A stretch of 64,000 nt of DNA from Azolla caroliniana (taxonomy: Eukaryota; Polypodiophyta). Below are positions 34,915 through 45,458 of the stretch, piece by piece; position 1 is the stretch's first letter, and every line of letters begins with the position of its first letter. The stretch covers positions 18,476,001 through 18,540,000 of the forward strand of contig JBHGNT010000006.1 of the NCBI GenBank assembly GCA_043228905.1, given 5' to 3'. Below the pieces are notes generated by a model. The model had not been told where the DNA came from, ran no database searches, and saw only the letters and a program-made list of their open reading frames with translations. The position numbers and the translations under genes are program-made.

Positions 34915-35347
34915 TACTGAGAGATCATGCTCAACTAGAGTTGGTTAGTTAGTCAACCACGTAACTTTTTAGTAACTTAGATAGAATCTAGTTAGAAGTG
35001 TTCACTATAACGCCTTAAATAGGACCTTGTACTTAAGTGGGATATTCTAGATCCTCCACTCCTAAGTACATTTAATATAGGACTTACACCTTTTAACCTA
35101 TATTCTCCTCACACATGTGCACCCTTGCACATCAGATCTATATATACCTCATTGTAGGTATTTTTGTATTTGATGATGCTAATTTAATATAGAGTTAATC
35201 ATCCCCCATCTTGTGTTATTCATAAATGTAACTTCCTCTCTTTCTTCCTCTCACACACATACACAAACATATAACATAATCTTCTGCTTAGCTTAATCAC
35301 ATAATTAGGTACTAATTAACCCAAAGTTAATTACCTAATTCTTAACA
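34915..35347 (+). repeat. 5' LTR of element G
   Basis: 433 bp, the same length as 38,712-39,144, with roughly 20 substitutions by eye. It ends CTTAACA next to a degenerate PBS (TGGTATCAAAAC, 35,348-35,359). Confidence 0.95.
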
Positions 35348-35399
35348 TGGTATCAAAACGCGTGGTTTAGAAAATCCACTAAGCCCACCCGACTACATC

Positions 35400-36425
35400 A
35401 ACGATGCACAAGAAAATCCACCTGACCCAAAGAACGCCAACTACGCAACATGGGAGCAAGCGACGAGTCGAGTCATGTATTGCTTGGCAATATGTGTCCA
35501 CGAACACATGCTTATCTACAATCGAGATGCCAAGATGCCTAAAGAAGCAAATGTTCGCCGCCAACATGACCGCCCGAAAGCTTCAACTCCGACAAGAGTT
35601 GAACAACATTCGGCAGAAAGATATGTCTGTCTCGGACTACACTGCCATGATCAAGAGCAAAGAACGCCAACTACACAACATGGGAGCAAGCGGCGAGTCG
35701 AGTCATGTATTGCTTGGAAACATGTGTCCACGAACACATGCTTAGCCACAATCGAGACGCCAAGACGCCTAAAGAAGCGTGGGAGAACTGAAGAAAATGT
35801 TCGCCGCCAACACGACCGCCCGAAAGCTTCAACTCCGACAAGAGTTGAACAACATTCGGTAGAAAGATATATCTGTCTCGGACTACACCGCCATGATCAA
35901 GAGCATTTGCGACTCACTTGGCTCCATCAACATAATCGTCGATGAAGACGAGATGGTTCAAGTATGCTTGGGTGGCCTCGCACAACAATTCGACTCGTTG
36001 AGGACAACAATCTTAGCGAGGGAAAACCCTCCTTCATTCTTCGACCTTCAATCAATGCTAATGGTTGAAGAGAACCATGTCCTAACCAAGACCAAGATGT
36101 CGAAAGGACAAATGTTCTTCTCGAATTTGGATAATGGTCAAGGACGAGGTCGAGGCGGTAGAAGAGGTTGATTTGACCCATCTCACGAAGGGAACTCAAA
36201 CCTTCGACAACAAGATGGAGGCCATCGAGGAACCTTCGGAAGATGGGGGAGCTTCCATGCCGAACAAAGTTAGCAAACGTGGCCCATCACTTGCAATTAT
36301 TGCGGCAAAATCGGCCACTACGAAGAGGAGTGTTGGAAAAAGAGAAGTGAGCCAGCTTCGATAAGCCGACAACTTACAAACTACGCCAACAACTCCGAAT
36401 ACGACAACTACGGTGGTTTATTCGT
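35400..36425 (+). pseudogene. Element G gag with internal tandem duplication
   Basis: The capsid motifs (NANYATWEQATSRVMYCLA, TARKLQLRQELNN, DYTAMIK) occur twice, because 35,429-35,658 and 35,659-35,906 are direct copies. Copy 1 lacks about 18 bp present in copy 2. 35,893-36,171 continues with SLGSINIIVDEDEMVQVCL and SFFDLQSMLMVEENHV. A zinc-knuckle region (CNYCGKIGHYEEECW, frame-shifted) lies near 36,290-36,340. Confidence 0.8.
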
Positions 36426-36426
36426 A

Positions 36427-37011
36427 ATGAGACATAGAGCAAACTCTAAGATGGCCTCTGACTCCACGAGCACCTCCAACTCAGAAGATGTGTGGTTCGT
36501 CGACTACGGTGCATCACATCATATGACGCCACACCAAGAGTGGTTTCGTGACTTACGAACACTGGATCAACCACAACTTCATAGAACGGGAGACGACACC
36601 ACACATCCCATTCGACACATCGGCAATGTTCCATTCGGGAAAGAAGGCGAGCAAACTTGCATCAAGAATGTCTTGCACATGCCCACAATAACAAAGAATT
36701 TGGTCTCGGTCGGCCAAATCGTGGAGCAAGGCATGCAAGTTTGTTTTAACAACGAAGGATGCTTTATCGAGAAAGATGGTCGACTCATAGCTAACAGATT
36801 GAGAGACAATCGAATGTTCATTCCCAATTCGAACGAGGTGAAATCGTCCATGTATGCCAAAGGTCTCAAAACTGAGACGAGCATCGAGTTGTGGCACATG
36901 CGATTCGGCCACATCAACCTCCAATGGCTCCAATTGATGCAATCCAAGGGAGTCATCATCGGACTTCCGGCATTCGAGTCAAAACGAGTGTGCGAAGCGT
37001 GTCAACTTTGA
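36427..37011 (+). pseudogene. Element G protease and pre-integrase
   Basis: This is a 194-codon open piece. VWFVDYGASHHMTPHQEW is the protease site, with DYGAS replacing DSGAS. NVLHMPTITKNLVSVGQI and ELWHMRFGHINLQ lead into the integrase zinc-binding region. It ends at a stop after VCEACQL. Confidence 0.8.
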
Positions 37012-37998
37012 AAACAACACCGACTCCCATTCCCAAAGGAGAGATATGTCATACACTCGAATGTATGGGGACTGGCTCAAACGCCAATGATCGGTGGATG
37101 CTGATACTATGTAACCTTCATCGACGACTACTCCCCCTACACATGGATCTTTCCGATGAAGAAGAAGAGTGAAGTGTTTTCCCACTTCCAAAAGCTCAAG
37201 GGCCAAATCGAAAAAGAAACCAATCGACACATTGGATGCCTACTATCGGATGGAGGCAAGGAGTACTTCTCTGACGAGTTCACCTCCTACCTCCAAAGTG
37301 AAGGCATTTGAAGAGAATTCTCATGCCGACACACACCCTAACAAAATGGAGTCACCGAAAGGAAGAATCGGCACATATTGGAGGTAGCACGCGCCATGAT
37401 GCATGAGAAGAAAATGCCGAACTTCTATTAGGCCGAAGCGGCATCCATGGCCGTCTATCTCATGAACCGGTGCACCACCAATGGAGTGCATGTGCTAACT
37501 CCATACGAGGTCCTTGTTGGAAGGAAGCCAATCCTATCGCACCTCAAGGTGTTCGGAAGCATTGTGAATGTACATATCCCGAATGAAAACCGATAGAAGC
37601 CCAACGTGAAGTCGGAGAAATGTATCCTCGTAGGATACTCTTCCAAGAAGAAGGCATACAAGTGCTTCAACCCTTCGACCCGAACAGTTCAGATAAGTCA
37701 GGATGTAGTCTTCGACCAATCGGCATCATGGTATAAGCTTGATTTGGCACCACCCGACCCGACCGAGGAAGAGTTGAACATCAACTCGGAGGATGATATT
37801 TGGACAAGTCCTCTACCAAAGAACAACTCAAGACCACCCGAGCCTTCAAGCCTCCCAAGCACGTTGCGGCCAAGTACAACCTTGGTCAAAGGCAAAGGTA
37901 AAATGCTCGAATACGAAGTTGAGCACGCCACCGATGATGATTCAGATGTGTCAGGTCCCTCACTAGACAATGAGTTTGGTGTATCTATCATAGACATA
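37012..37998 (+). pseudogene. Element G integrase and spacer
   Basis: Core motifs are readable across frames: a YVTFIDDYSPYTW-like block at about 37,109-37,147, LLSDGGKEYF at about 37,235-37,270, and the final Glu region at about 37,320-37,370. 37,606-37,998 is the C-terminal part (KCILVGYSSKKKAYKCF, VVFDQSASWY) and acidic spacer. Several stops interrupt it. Confidence 0.75.
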
Positions 37999-38379
37999 TG
38001 CTACGGAGAAAGTTAGGGATTGAACCCAAGACCTCATGGTGTCTATTGGGCAACCCTACCAATTGAGCTACATATGCATCATCAACTTCATGTAGTGTAG
38101 ATTGAACATTGGAAGTTCCTAGCTTGCATGCATCCTCATTTTTAGCTTGCACATATTCTCATGCATTCTCTATTGCATGCATCCTCATGCATACTCTATT
38201 TCTAGCTGGCTTAGATAGCCCTACCTTATTGTATAAATACTCAGATGCACCTTGATTCTAATCAAGGTGAACAACACCAGTTACAGATACTATTAGTTTA
38301 GTTCGTGTTCTTTTCCTCTCTGTTGTTTTCTAGTCTTGTCTTTGCTCTGCTCTATTATACTTGTCCGTGATAATACCCA
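37999..38379 (+). repeat. LTR-like insertion inside element G with tRNA-like module
   Basis: About 380 bp interrupt the copia spacer. It starts TGCTACGG, contains an antisense tRNA-like module (38,016-38,070), a TATAAATA box at about 38,238 and a pyrimidine-rich end, all like a solo LTR. I could not find a convincing target duplication, so the ends are approximate. A tRNA-derived SINE is an alternative. Confidence 0.5.
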
Positions 38380-38711
38380 TCATGTGGACACCTAGAGTAA
38401 AGAAGGCGCTCACATTGGCGAGCGAAAAACTTCAACGCTCTTCTAGAGAGCAGAATCATGTCACTCGGCTCAGCTACAACGAGTATATGGCCCATCATTA
38501 TGCCTTCGCGAAGAAGGTAGCGGCTGAACAAGAGCCCAAGAACTCTATAGAAGTGGCTCGTGATCCACGATGGGTGAAAGCAGTCGACCCAAGCCTTCAT
38601 CACAAGCCTGAGGGGGAGGAAGAAAGCCGCACAGAAACTGACATCGAAAGCCAGACGACACCGAAAGCTAAACCGGATGTCAGACGCCTCTCACTTGATC
38701 TTGCAGGGGGG
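38380..38711 (+). pseudogene. Element G pre-RT block fused to C-terminal tail
   Basis: LQRSSREQNHVTRLSYNEYM and NSIEVARDPRWVKAV are the block just before RT. The reading then passes straight into a charged tail (HKPEGEEESRTETDIES) and the polypurine region (AGGGGGG, 38,705-38,711). About 2 kb of RT and RNase H are deleted. Confidence 0.75.
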
Positions 38712-39144
38712 TGTTGAGAGATCAAGCTCAACTAGAGTTAGTTAGTTAGTCAACCATGTAACTTCGTAGTTACTTAGATAGAAGCTAGTTAGAAGTGTGG
38801 ACTATAACTCTTTAAATAGGACCTTGTACTTAAGTGGGATATTCTAGATCCTCCACTCCTAAGTACATTTAATATAGGTCTTATACCTTTGTACCTATGT
38901 TCTGCTCACACATGTGCACCCTTGCACATGAGATCTATTTATACATCATTGTAGGTATTTTTGTATTTGATGATGCTAATTTAATATAGAGTTAATCATC
39001 CCCCATCTTGTGTTGTTCACATATGTAACTTCCTCTCTCTCTTCCTCTCACACACATACACACACATATCACATAATCTTCCACTTAGCTTAATCACATA
39101 ATTAGTTACTAACTAACCTATATTTAATTACCTAATTCTTAACA
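38712..39144 (+). repeat. 3' LTR of element G
   Basis: 433 bp, from TGTTGAGAGATCAAG to TTCTTAACA, followed by target duplication GACTC. Confidence 0.95.
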
Positions 39145-39850
39145 GACTCAACATGGTAAGGATTATATCTTGGTGGCAGTTGATTACATGACCAAGTGGG
39201 CAGAAGTAGTGGTAACTTCTTCAATGATATCTAGGGACGTGACTCAATTAATCTATTGTAATATTTGTACAAGATTTGGTGTACCATTAGGGGACGGTTA
39301 GAGATTGTATCTGATCATGGTCCAAGTTTTCGTGGTGAAGTATTGATTGACTTATTAGAGAAGTTAAAGATAAAGCATAGGTACTCTACCCGATACTATC
39401 GTAAAGCTAATGGAGCAGTAGAGAAGGTGAATGGTATTTTAGTTAAAAATCTCCAGAAACTTGTTAATGATAAAATGAGAACCGGGGATAACTTCCTTGA
39501 TGATGCTATTTGGGCATATTGTGTCTCCTTTAAGTTATCCATAGGTTTTACCCCATTCTTTTTAGTGTATGGACAAGAAGCTTTATTTCCTATTCAACTA
39601 CCTACAAGTGCGTGGCATGATGGTGAAAATGCTATGGAGGATCAGTTGGCACACAACCATGTCTTGCAATATTCAAGAGAAGAAGTTGTAGAGCACTACT
39701 TTCAACAAGTGTTGAGGAGGAAATAATATTATGACAAAATAGCAAGATTAAAAACATTTCTTAAAGGGTCACTAGTTCTTCGTTATGACAACCGTTTTGA
39801 CAACATCAAAGGTCAAAAAATCGTGAACCGATGCGAGGGACCCTGTAAAG
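39145..39850 (+). pseudogene. Gypsy element F: integrase core and C-terminus
   Basis: The core resumes after G: DYILVAVDYMTKWAEV holds the first Asp region, then 39,265-39,726 has IVSDHGPSFRGEV (second Asp) and KANGAVEKVNGIL (Glu). The C-terminal part follows (FFLVYGQEALFPIQL, then after a stop a GSLVLRYDNRF-like block). A frameshift occurs near 39,265. No chromodomain is seen. The F 3' LTR was not identified. Confidence 0.8.
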
Positions 39851-39880
39851 AATCGGATATGATTATGTGCAACACAAGAG

Positions 39881-39902
39881 ATGTGTGTGTGTGTGTGTGG
39901 TC

Positions 39903-39976
<74 letters not shown>
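39881..39976. repeat. GT and GA microsatellites
   Basis: A short GT run (39,881-39,898) is followed by about 70 bp of GA repeats (39,906-39,976). It lies 44 bp left of element E. Confidence 0.95.
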
Positions 39977-39979
<3 letters not shown>

Positions 39980-40019
39980 ACAATATATATAGAAAACAAT
40001 TGAAAACTGTATTCACAAG

Positions 40020-40667
40020 TGTTGAACACAGTGCTCGGCCACCACCGAGGAATAGGATCAACTTACAGAAAACAGGAAATACAAAATGCACGAAGACAGT
40101 AGAGAGAAGAGTACACAGGATGTTTTACGTGGAAAACCCTAAGTGGGAAAAAACCACGGGAGTCCTCAAACTCCAACTATCCCTATAGACAGAGATGTAC
40201 AATGGTGAAGCTACAAGGCAACAACCCTGAGCTCACTGTCTTCGCCACAGGCGGCGGTAATACACAGAGGCAACGACCTCTTCGTCTCTCTCTCTCTCTC
40301 TCTCTCTCTCGGCTGCTCTCTTCACTCTTGCACACGCATAAGAGTGGCAATACTCGCTAGGCAACAACATACAGCAACAACAAACTGTTTGCCCTAAGTC
40401 ATATTTATACACATATGACTTTCGGGCTATTTACAAATATAGCCTCAAGGGCCCTTGGCAAACACATTCACAGATATGTCCCCGCATCCGGATCTCTCTC
40501 TCCGGGTACATTCGTCATCCGGCTCCGTAGCCGGGGTCTTCGTCATCCGGCTCCGTAGCCGGGGTCTTCATCATCCGGCTCCGGATACCGGGTACTCTTC
40601 ATTCGGGTCTTCATTCCCGATTCCCGGACATCCGACCATCCCATCCGGAGGGACCGTAATCCCAACA
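40020..40667 (-). repeat. 3' LTR of element E
   Basis: 648 bp. On the minus strand it starts TGTTGGGATTACGG and ends TTCAACA. It has two copies of a 28-bp unit near 40,505-40,565 plus a diverged partial third, and a CT run at about 40,283-40,309. Confidence 0.95.
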
Positions 40668-40677
40668 AACTCCCCCT

Positions 40678-43600
40678 TCACTTCGGCATGGGATGTCTTT
40701 CCAGTCCGACCCTCTTCCGGCACGCTTCCAGCTTGTCGGGTGTGAGCACTTTGGTCAGCATATTTGACCCGTTCTCGTCCGTGTGGATCTTCGTCAGCAC
40801 GAACTCCTGGTCTTCTATCCTTTCCCGGATCCAGTGATATCTTCGCTGGATGTGCTTCGTCCGGGAGTGATAGGCCGCGTTCTTCGCAAGGTGGATGGCA
40901 CTCTGACTGTCGCAGTAGAGTCGGTACTCCTCCTCCCGGATACCGAGCTCTTTAATGAAGTCCTTCATCCATATTATTTCCTTGCCGGCTTCAACAGCCG
41001 CCATGTACTCCGCCTCCGTGGTTGACAACGCAACCGTCTTCTGCAGCCTCGACTGCCACGAAACCGCTCCCCCTGCATACGTCATCACATACCCTGATGT
41101 GGACCGGCTGGTATCTGCATCAGCCGACATATCCGAATCGGTAAAGCCGTCGAGTTCGGGCTTACCGGAGCCGAATCGGAGGCACACGTTTGCCGTGCCC
41201 TTCAGGTATCGGAGTATCCACTTGACCGCGTTCCAGTGCTCTTTGCCGGGATTGCTAATGTACCGGCTCACCACTCCGACTGCATATCCTATGTCCGGTC
41301 TTGTACACACCATTGCGTACATCAAGCTTCCGACGGCAGAGGAATATGGTACTTTCATCATGTCCTCCTTCTCAGCCTTTGTCTTGGGGCTTTGCTTGCT
41401 TGACAACTTGCAGTTTGCCGGGAGGGTTGACCCGACCGGTCTTGCTTCCGACATGTTGAACCGGTGAAGCACCTTTGTCACGTACTTCTCCTGTGACAGC
41501 CACAACTGCTTCTTCTTCCGGTCCCGGATGATGTGCATCCCTAACATTTTCCTCGCCGCACCCAAGTCCTTCATTGAGAAGGTTCGGTGAAGAGCCTTCT
41601 TCAGCATCCGTATCTTGGCCTGGTCCCGTCCGACGATCAACATGTCGTCCACGTACAGGAGGAGTATTAGAAAGTCTCCTCCTTCGAACTTCTTCACAAA
41701 CACGCAGTGATCGGACTGCGTTTTGTGGTACCCTTCGTCGATCATGAAAGAGTCGAACTTCCGGTACCATTGCCGGGGAGCCTGCTTCAGTCCGTAAAGG
41801 CTCTTCTTCAACCGGCATACCAGGTGCTCCTTCCCTTTCTTCTCGAATCCTTCCGGTTGCTGCATGTAGATCTCTTCTTCGAGGTCACCGTGAAGGAATG
41901 CCGTCTTCACGTCCATCTGTTCTACCTCGAGGTCCATGCTTGCCGCTATGCTCAGCACCGTCCGGATGGAGGTCATCTTCACTACCGGGGCAAATATTTC
42001 GTCGAAGTCGACGCCCTTCTTCTGCTGGAACCCCTTCACCACGATCCTGGCTTTGTATCTTGGGGGGTTGCCGGCATCTCCCGGTTTCAGCTTGAACACC
42101 CACTTGTTTCGAAGTGCCCGTTTTCCTTTTGGCAACTCCACAAGTTCATATGTGTGGTTCTCATGCAGGGAATCCATCTCATCCTGCATGGCACTCAACC
42201 ACTTGCGGCTCTGGGTGTCATGCTTTGCTTCTTCAAAACTCTCCGGCTCACCCTCGTCAGTTAGCAGCACGTGCTCTGGTTCCGGAAATCTCCGGGGGGC
42301 CCTTCTCTCTCTTAGAGGATATCTCCGTTCCGGAGCTTCGGTAACCGGCTCCTCCGTTTCCTCTTCATCCGAATCCATTTCGGGATCGGGGCCGGTTCCG
42401 GTATCAGTTTCATCTTCCTCGGCTGGTTCTGTTTCTTCACCGTCTTCGGCCGGATCCTCGAGTGCTAACCGGTCCCTTGCCGGTCGGGACTGCTCCTCGT
42501 AGAGTTGATTCTCACCGGTCGACTTGGAGCTCTTCATCTTCTTCTCCGACTCCCAGTCGGCGAGTGTCTTGTCCTCCATGAAGATGATATCACGACTCCG
42601 GAATGTCTTTTTGTCGATCGGGTCCCATACTCGGTAGCCGAACTCGTCATCGCCGTAACCGAGGAATATGCATGGCCGGGTCTTTGGATCTAGCTTTCCT
42701 CTCCGGTCCTTTGCCACATGCACATATGCGAGACACCCGAACACCTTCAGATGCCGGTAGGATACTTCCCTACCGGTCCACACTCTCTGCGGCGTGTCTC
42801 CGTCCAAAGGTACTGAGGGTGATCTGTTTATCACGTATGTCGCTGTCGACATTGCCTCAGCCCAAAACCCCTTGGGTAATTTCGCATGTGCCAGCATACT
42901 CCGGACCCTCTCCATTATGGTCCGGTTCATCCTCTCGGCCAGCCCGTTCAGTTCCGGCGTCTTCGGCACAGTAAACTCGAGCCGGATTCCCTTCAAGCGA
43001 CAGTACTCCGCGAACTGCCCCCGGTATTCCCCTCCGTTATCCGCTCGTATCGCTTTCAGCTTCTTGCCGGATTCCCTTTCCACTCTCGCGTGGAGTTCTT
43101 TGAAGATGCACAACACTTGGTCCTTTGTCTTCAACGGTGCCGTCCACAGCTTCCGGCTGTGATCATCAATGAATGTCACGAAGTACTGGGCTCCGCCATG
43201 TGACTTCGTTTCTACTTGACACACGTCAGTGTGCACCAACTCCAATGGTGCGCTACGTCTCGTCGGTGGCCTTGAGTGGAAGGAGGTTCGGTTCTGCTTA
43301 CCGGCCAGGCAATCGGTGCACTTCTCCAGGTGCACATGCTTCACTGGAATAAGGTTGTCTTTTGCAAGCCTCTTCATCCCCTTCTCGCTCATGTGGCACA
43401 GTCTCTTGTGCCATAGCTCACCGGCAGTGTCAGCTGCCACGTTCAGCTCCTCCGGACATAGCCGGGAATTCATCAGGTACAGTGTGTTGACCTTCCGGGG
43501 CCGAGCCACTATCAGGCTCCCTCTGCTGAACTTCATGACACGGTTCCGGATGCTACCCGTGTAGCCTTCATCGTCTAGCCTCCCGGCCGAAATCAGGTTC

Positions 43601-44751
43601 AATCGAACCTCCGGAACGTGTCGGACATCCTTCAGCAGCATCTTGCATCCGGTTGATGTCATCAGCCACACGTCTCCTATGCCGGCAATCCGGCATGTAC
43701 CTTCATTTCCCATCCGGACACAGCCGTGCTCACCGGCTGTGTAGGATGAGAAGTATTTCTTCTCCGGGGTCAGGTGGAACGACGCTCCGGAATCGACCAC
43801 CCAGGTCATCTCTTCACCGGCAAGGTTCAACTCCCTCTCTTCGGTAATGAGCATTATCTCTTCTTCACTTGCCGCGAGTGCCGTCGTTCCTTTCCGGTCC
43901 TGCCCTCGCCGATCCGGACCTCTCCGGTCCGTGGCTCCCCGGTATACACCGTTTCGCTCCGGTGACTTCTTCGAATCGGTACCGTCGATTCCGTTGTCTT
44001 TCCGGTAATGCCGACAATTCTTTCGGAAGTGCCCCGGCTTCCCACAGTGGAAGCATGTGGGCCTTCCTCTTGACTGCGACCGGGTCCCCGACTTCTCCCG
44101 TCTTTGTGGACTCCGGTTCCGTTGTCTTCCCCGATCCGATTCGGCAAGCAGCATCTTCGGATCGGAGGCCGGTTCTTTATCTCTCCGACGCGCTTCTTCG
44201 TTCAAAATGCTTGTCTTTACCGTTTGTAGGGACAAGTTATCTTCGGTGCAGGAGGTGCTGAGAGTCACCACCAAGTTCTCCCAGCTTTCCGGCAATGTAC
44301 ACATCAGGATGATGGCTTGCATTGCATCCTCCAACGGGAACTTGATCGCCACAAGCTGGTTCACGAATCCCATTAACGTGCTTACGTGTTCCACCATACT
44401 CTCGCCGTCCCGGTACTTGAGGGTCACTATCTTCCTCATCAGGGAGGTCCGGTTCAACGCATTCTTCCTCTCGTAGAGGCCCGACAGCTTCCGCCACATC
44501 TCATATGCGTTGGTGTCGTTTGCCACGTGTTGTAGAACGCTCATGTCGACGTATTGCCGAATGGTTGCAACGGCTTTCCGGTTCAGAAGCCTCCATTCCG
44601 TCTCAAGTACCCCCTTGGGTATTTCCGACCTGTCGATCGGTTCATACAGGTCCCGAACAATGAGCAGATCCTCCATCTTTATCTTCCAGTCGGCGTAGTT
44701 CTGCGCATTCAGCACCATCATCCCCGGCTGCCCGCTGCTGCCGCCTTCCAT
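40678..44751 (-). CDS. Element E Gag-Pol polyprotein
   Basis: The frame is open from 44,808, but that start lies in the LTR. The first start after the PBS is Met at 44,751 (MEGGSSGQPG), giving 1,357 residues. Numbering from 44,808, the domains are: capsid about 30-210, zinc knuckle CFHCGKPGHFRKNC (252-265), protease DSGAS (339-343), integrase with HHCC region and D,D35E triad near residues 546, 590 and 625, an acidic spacer with DEEETEEPVTE, RT with QMDVKTAFLHGDLEEEIYM and YVDD near 1050, and RNase H with STTEAEYMAA and LYCDSQSAIHLAKN. All catalytic residues are present. It is the only apparently coding-competent copia pol in the window. The stop lies 10 bp before the 3' LTR. Confidence 0.97.
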   Translation of the reverse strand: MEGGSSGQPGMMVLNAQNYADWKIKMEDLLIVRDLYEPIDRSEIPKGVLETEWRLLNRKAVATIRQYVDMSVLQHVANDTNAYEMWRKLSGLYERKNALNRTSLMRKIVTLKYRDGESMVEHVSTLMGFVNQLVAIKFPLEDAMQAIILMCTLPESWENLVVTLSTSCTEDNLSLQTVKTSILNEEARRRDKEPASDPKMLLAESDRGRQRNRSPQRREKSGTRSQSRGRPTCFHCGKPGHFRKNCRHYRKDNGIDGTDSKKSPERNGVYRGATDRRGPDRRGQDRKGTTALAASEEEIMLITEERELNLAGEEMTWVVDSGASFHLTPEKKYFSSYTAGEHGCVRMGNEGTCRIAGIGDVWLMTSTGCKMLLKDVRHVPEVRLNLISAGRLDDEGYTGSIRNRVMKFSRGSLIVARPRKVNTLYLMNSRLCPEELNVAADTAGELWHKRLCHMSEKGMKRLAKDNLIPVKHVHLEKCTDCLAGKQNRTSFHSRPPTRRSAPLELVHTDVCQVETKSHGGAQYFVTFIDDHSRKLWTAPLKTKDQVLCIFKELHARVERESGKKLKAIRADNGGEYRGQFAEYCRLKGIRLEFTVPKTPELNGLAERMNRTIMERVRSMLAHAKLPKGFWAEAMSTATYVINRSPSVPLDGDTPQRVWTGREVSYRHLKVFGCLAYVHVAKDRRGKLDPKTRPCIFLGYGDDEFGYRVWDPIDKKTFRSRDIIFMEDKTLADWESEKKMKSSKSTGENQLYEEQSRPARDRLALEDPAEDGEETEPAEEDETDTGTGPDPEMDSDEEETEEPVTEAPERRYPLRERRAPRRFPEPEHVLLTDEGEPESFEEAKHDTQSRKWLSAMQDEMDSLHENHTYELVELPKGKRALRNKWVFKLKPGDAGNPPRYKARIVVKGFQQKKGVDFDEIFAPVVKMTSIRTVLSIAASMDLEVEQMDVKTAFLHGDLEEEIYMQQPEGFEKKGKEHLVCRLKKSLYGLKQAPRQWYRKFDSFMIDEGYHKTQSDHCVFVKKFEGGDFLILLLYVDDMLIVGRDQAKIRMLKKALHRTFSMKDLGAARKMLGMHIIRDRKKKQLWLSQEKYVTKVLHRFNMSEARPVGSTLPANCKLSSKQSPKTKAEKEDMMKVPYSSAVGSLMYAMVCTRPDIGYAVGVVSRYISNPGKEHWNAVKWILRYLKGTANVCLRFGSGKPELDGFTDSDMSADADTSRSTSGYVMTYAGGAVSWQSRLQKTVALSTTEAEYMAAVEAGKEIIWMKDFIKELGIREEEYRLYCDSQSAIHLAKNAAYHSRTKHIQRRYHWIRERIEDQEFVLTKIHTDENGSNMLTKVLTPDKLEACRKRVGLERHPMPK

Positions 44752-44767
44752 TTTCTGTGTTACCGTC

Positions 44768-44779
44768 GCTCTGATACCA
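44768..44779 (-). promoter_or_regulatory. Primer binding site of element E
   Basis: On the minus strand TGGTATCAGAGC, a perfect match to the initiator methionine tRNA 3' end, 3 nt from the 5' LTR. Confidence 0.95.
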
Positions 44780-44782
44780 CTT

Positions 44783-45458
44783 TGTTGAACACAGTGCTCG
44801 GCCACCACCGAGGAATAGGATCAACTTACAGAAAACAGGAAATACAAAATGCACGAAGACAGTAGAGAGAAGAGTACACAGGATGTTTTACGTGGAAAAC
44901 CCTAAGTGGGAAAAAACCACGGGAGTCCTCAAACTCCAACTATCCCTATAGACAGAGATGTACAATGGTGAAGCTACAAGGCAACAACCCTGAGCTCACT
45001 GTCTTCGCCACAGGCGGCGGTAATACACAGAGGCAACGACCTCTTCGTCTCTCTCTCTCTCTCTCTCTCTCTCGGCTGCTCTCTTCACTCTTGCACACGC
45101 ATAAGAGTGGCAATACTCGCTAGGCAACAACATACAGCAACAACAAACTGTTTGCCCTAAGTCATATTTATACACATATGACTTTCGGGCTATTTACAAA
45201 TATAGCCTCAAGGGCCCTTGGCAAACACATTCACAGATATGTCCCCGCATCCAGATCTCTCTCTCCGGGTACATTCGTCATCCGGCTCCGTAGCCGGGGT
45301 CTTCGTCATCCGGCTCCGTAGCCGGGGTCTTCGTCATCCGGCTCCGTAGCCGGGGTCTTCATCATCCGGCTCCGGATACCGGGTACTCTTCATTCGGGTC
45401 TTCATTCCCGATTCCCGGACATCCGACCATCCCATCCGGAGGGACCGTAATCCCAACA
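44783..45458 (-). repeat. 5' LTR of element E
   Basis: 676 bp, the partner of 40,020-40,667. It carries one extra 28-bp unit (about 45,275-45,360 holds three). Confidence 0.95.

Larger units (their letters stand above)
34915..39144 (+). mobile_element. Internally deleted Ty1/copia element G, inserted in the integrase of F
   Basis: The 433-bp LTRs are 34,915-35,347 and 38,712-39,144, with target duplication GACTC (34,910-34,914 and 39,145-39,149). Removing G restores the F integrase reading (GPLPMT continuing into QHGKDYILVAVDYMTKW). Inside are gag with a tandem duplication, protease and integrase. The sequence then jumps from the pre-RT block to the C-terminal tail, so RT and RNase H are missing. 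The left LTR starts TA instead of TG. Confidence 0.95.
40020..45458 (-). mobile_element. Intact young Ty1/copia retrotransposon E
   Basis: The LTRs are 40,020-40,667 (648 bp) and 44,783-45,458 (676 bp), with target duplication ACAAG (40,015-40,019 and 45,459-45,463). The LTRs differ by exactly one 28-bp minisatellite unit and, by eye, a single substitution. The PBS is a perfect initiator-Met match and the polypurine tract is intact. The internal region is one uninterrupted frame of 1,376 codons. All features needed for autonomy are visible. Confidence 0.97.

Noticed and set aside
38016-38070. A functional tRNA gene
   Set aside because: The A and B boxes are recognisable but the arms do not form a good cloverleaf, and the module sits in an LTR-like insertion.
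39772-40188. Open frames of alternating Arg-Glu or Leu-Ser repeats
   Set aside because: They are translations of the GA microsatellite and have no other coding support.
41707-42502. Several plus-strand frames of up to 188 codons
   Set aside because: They are opposite-strand shadows of the intact E polyprotein.
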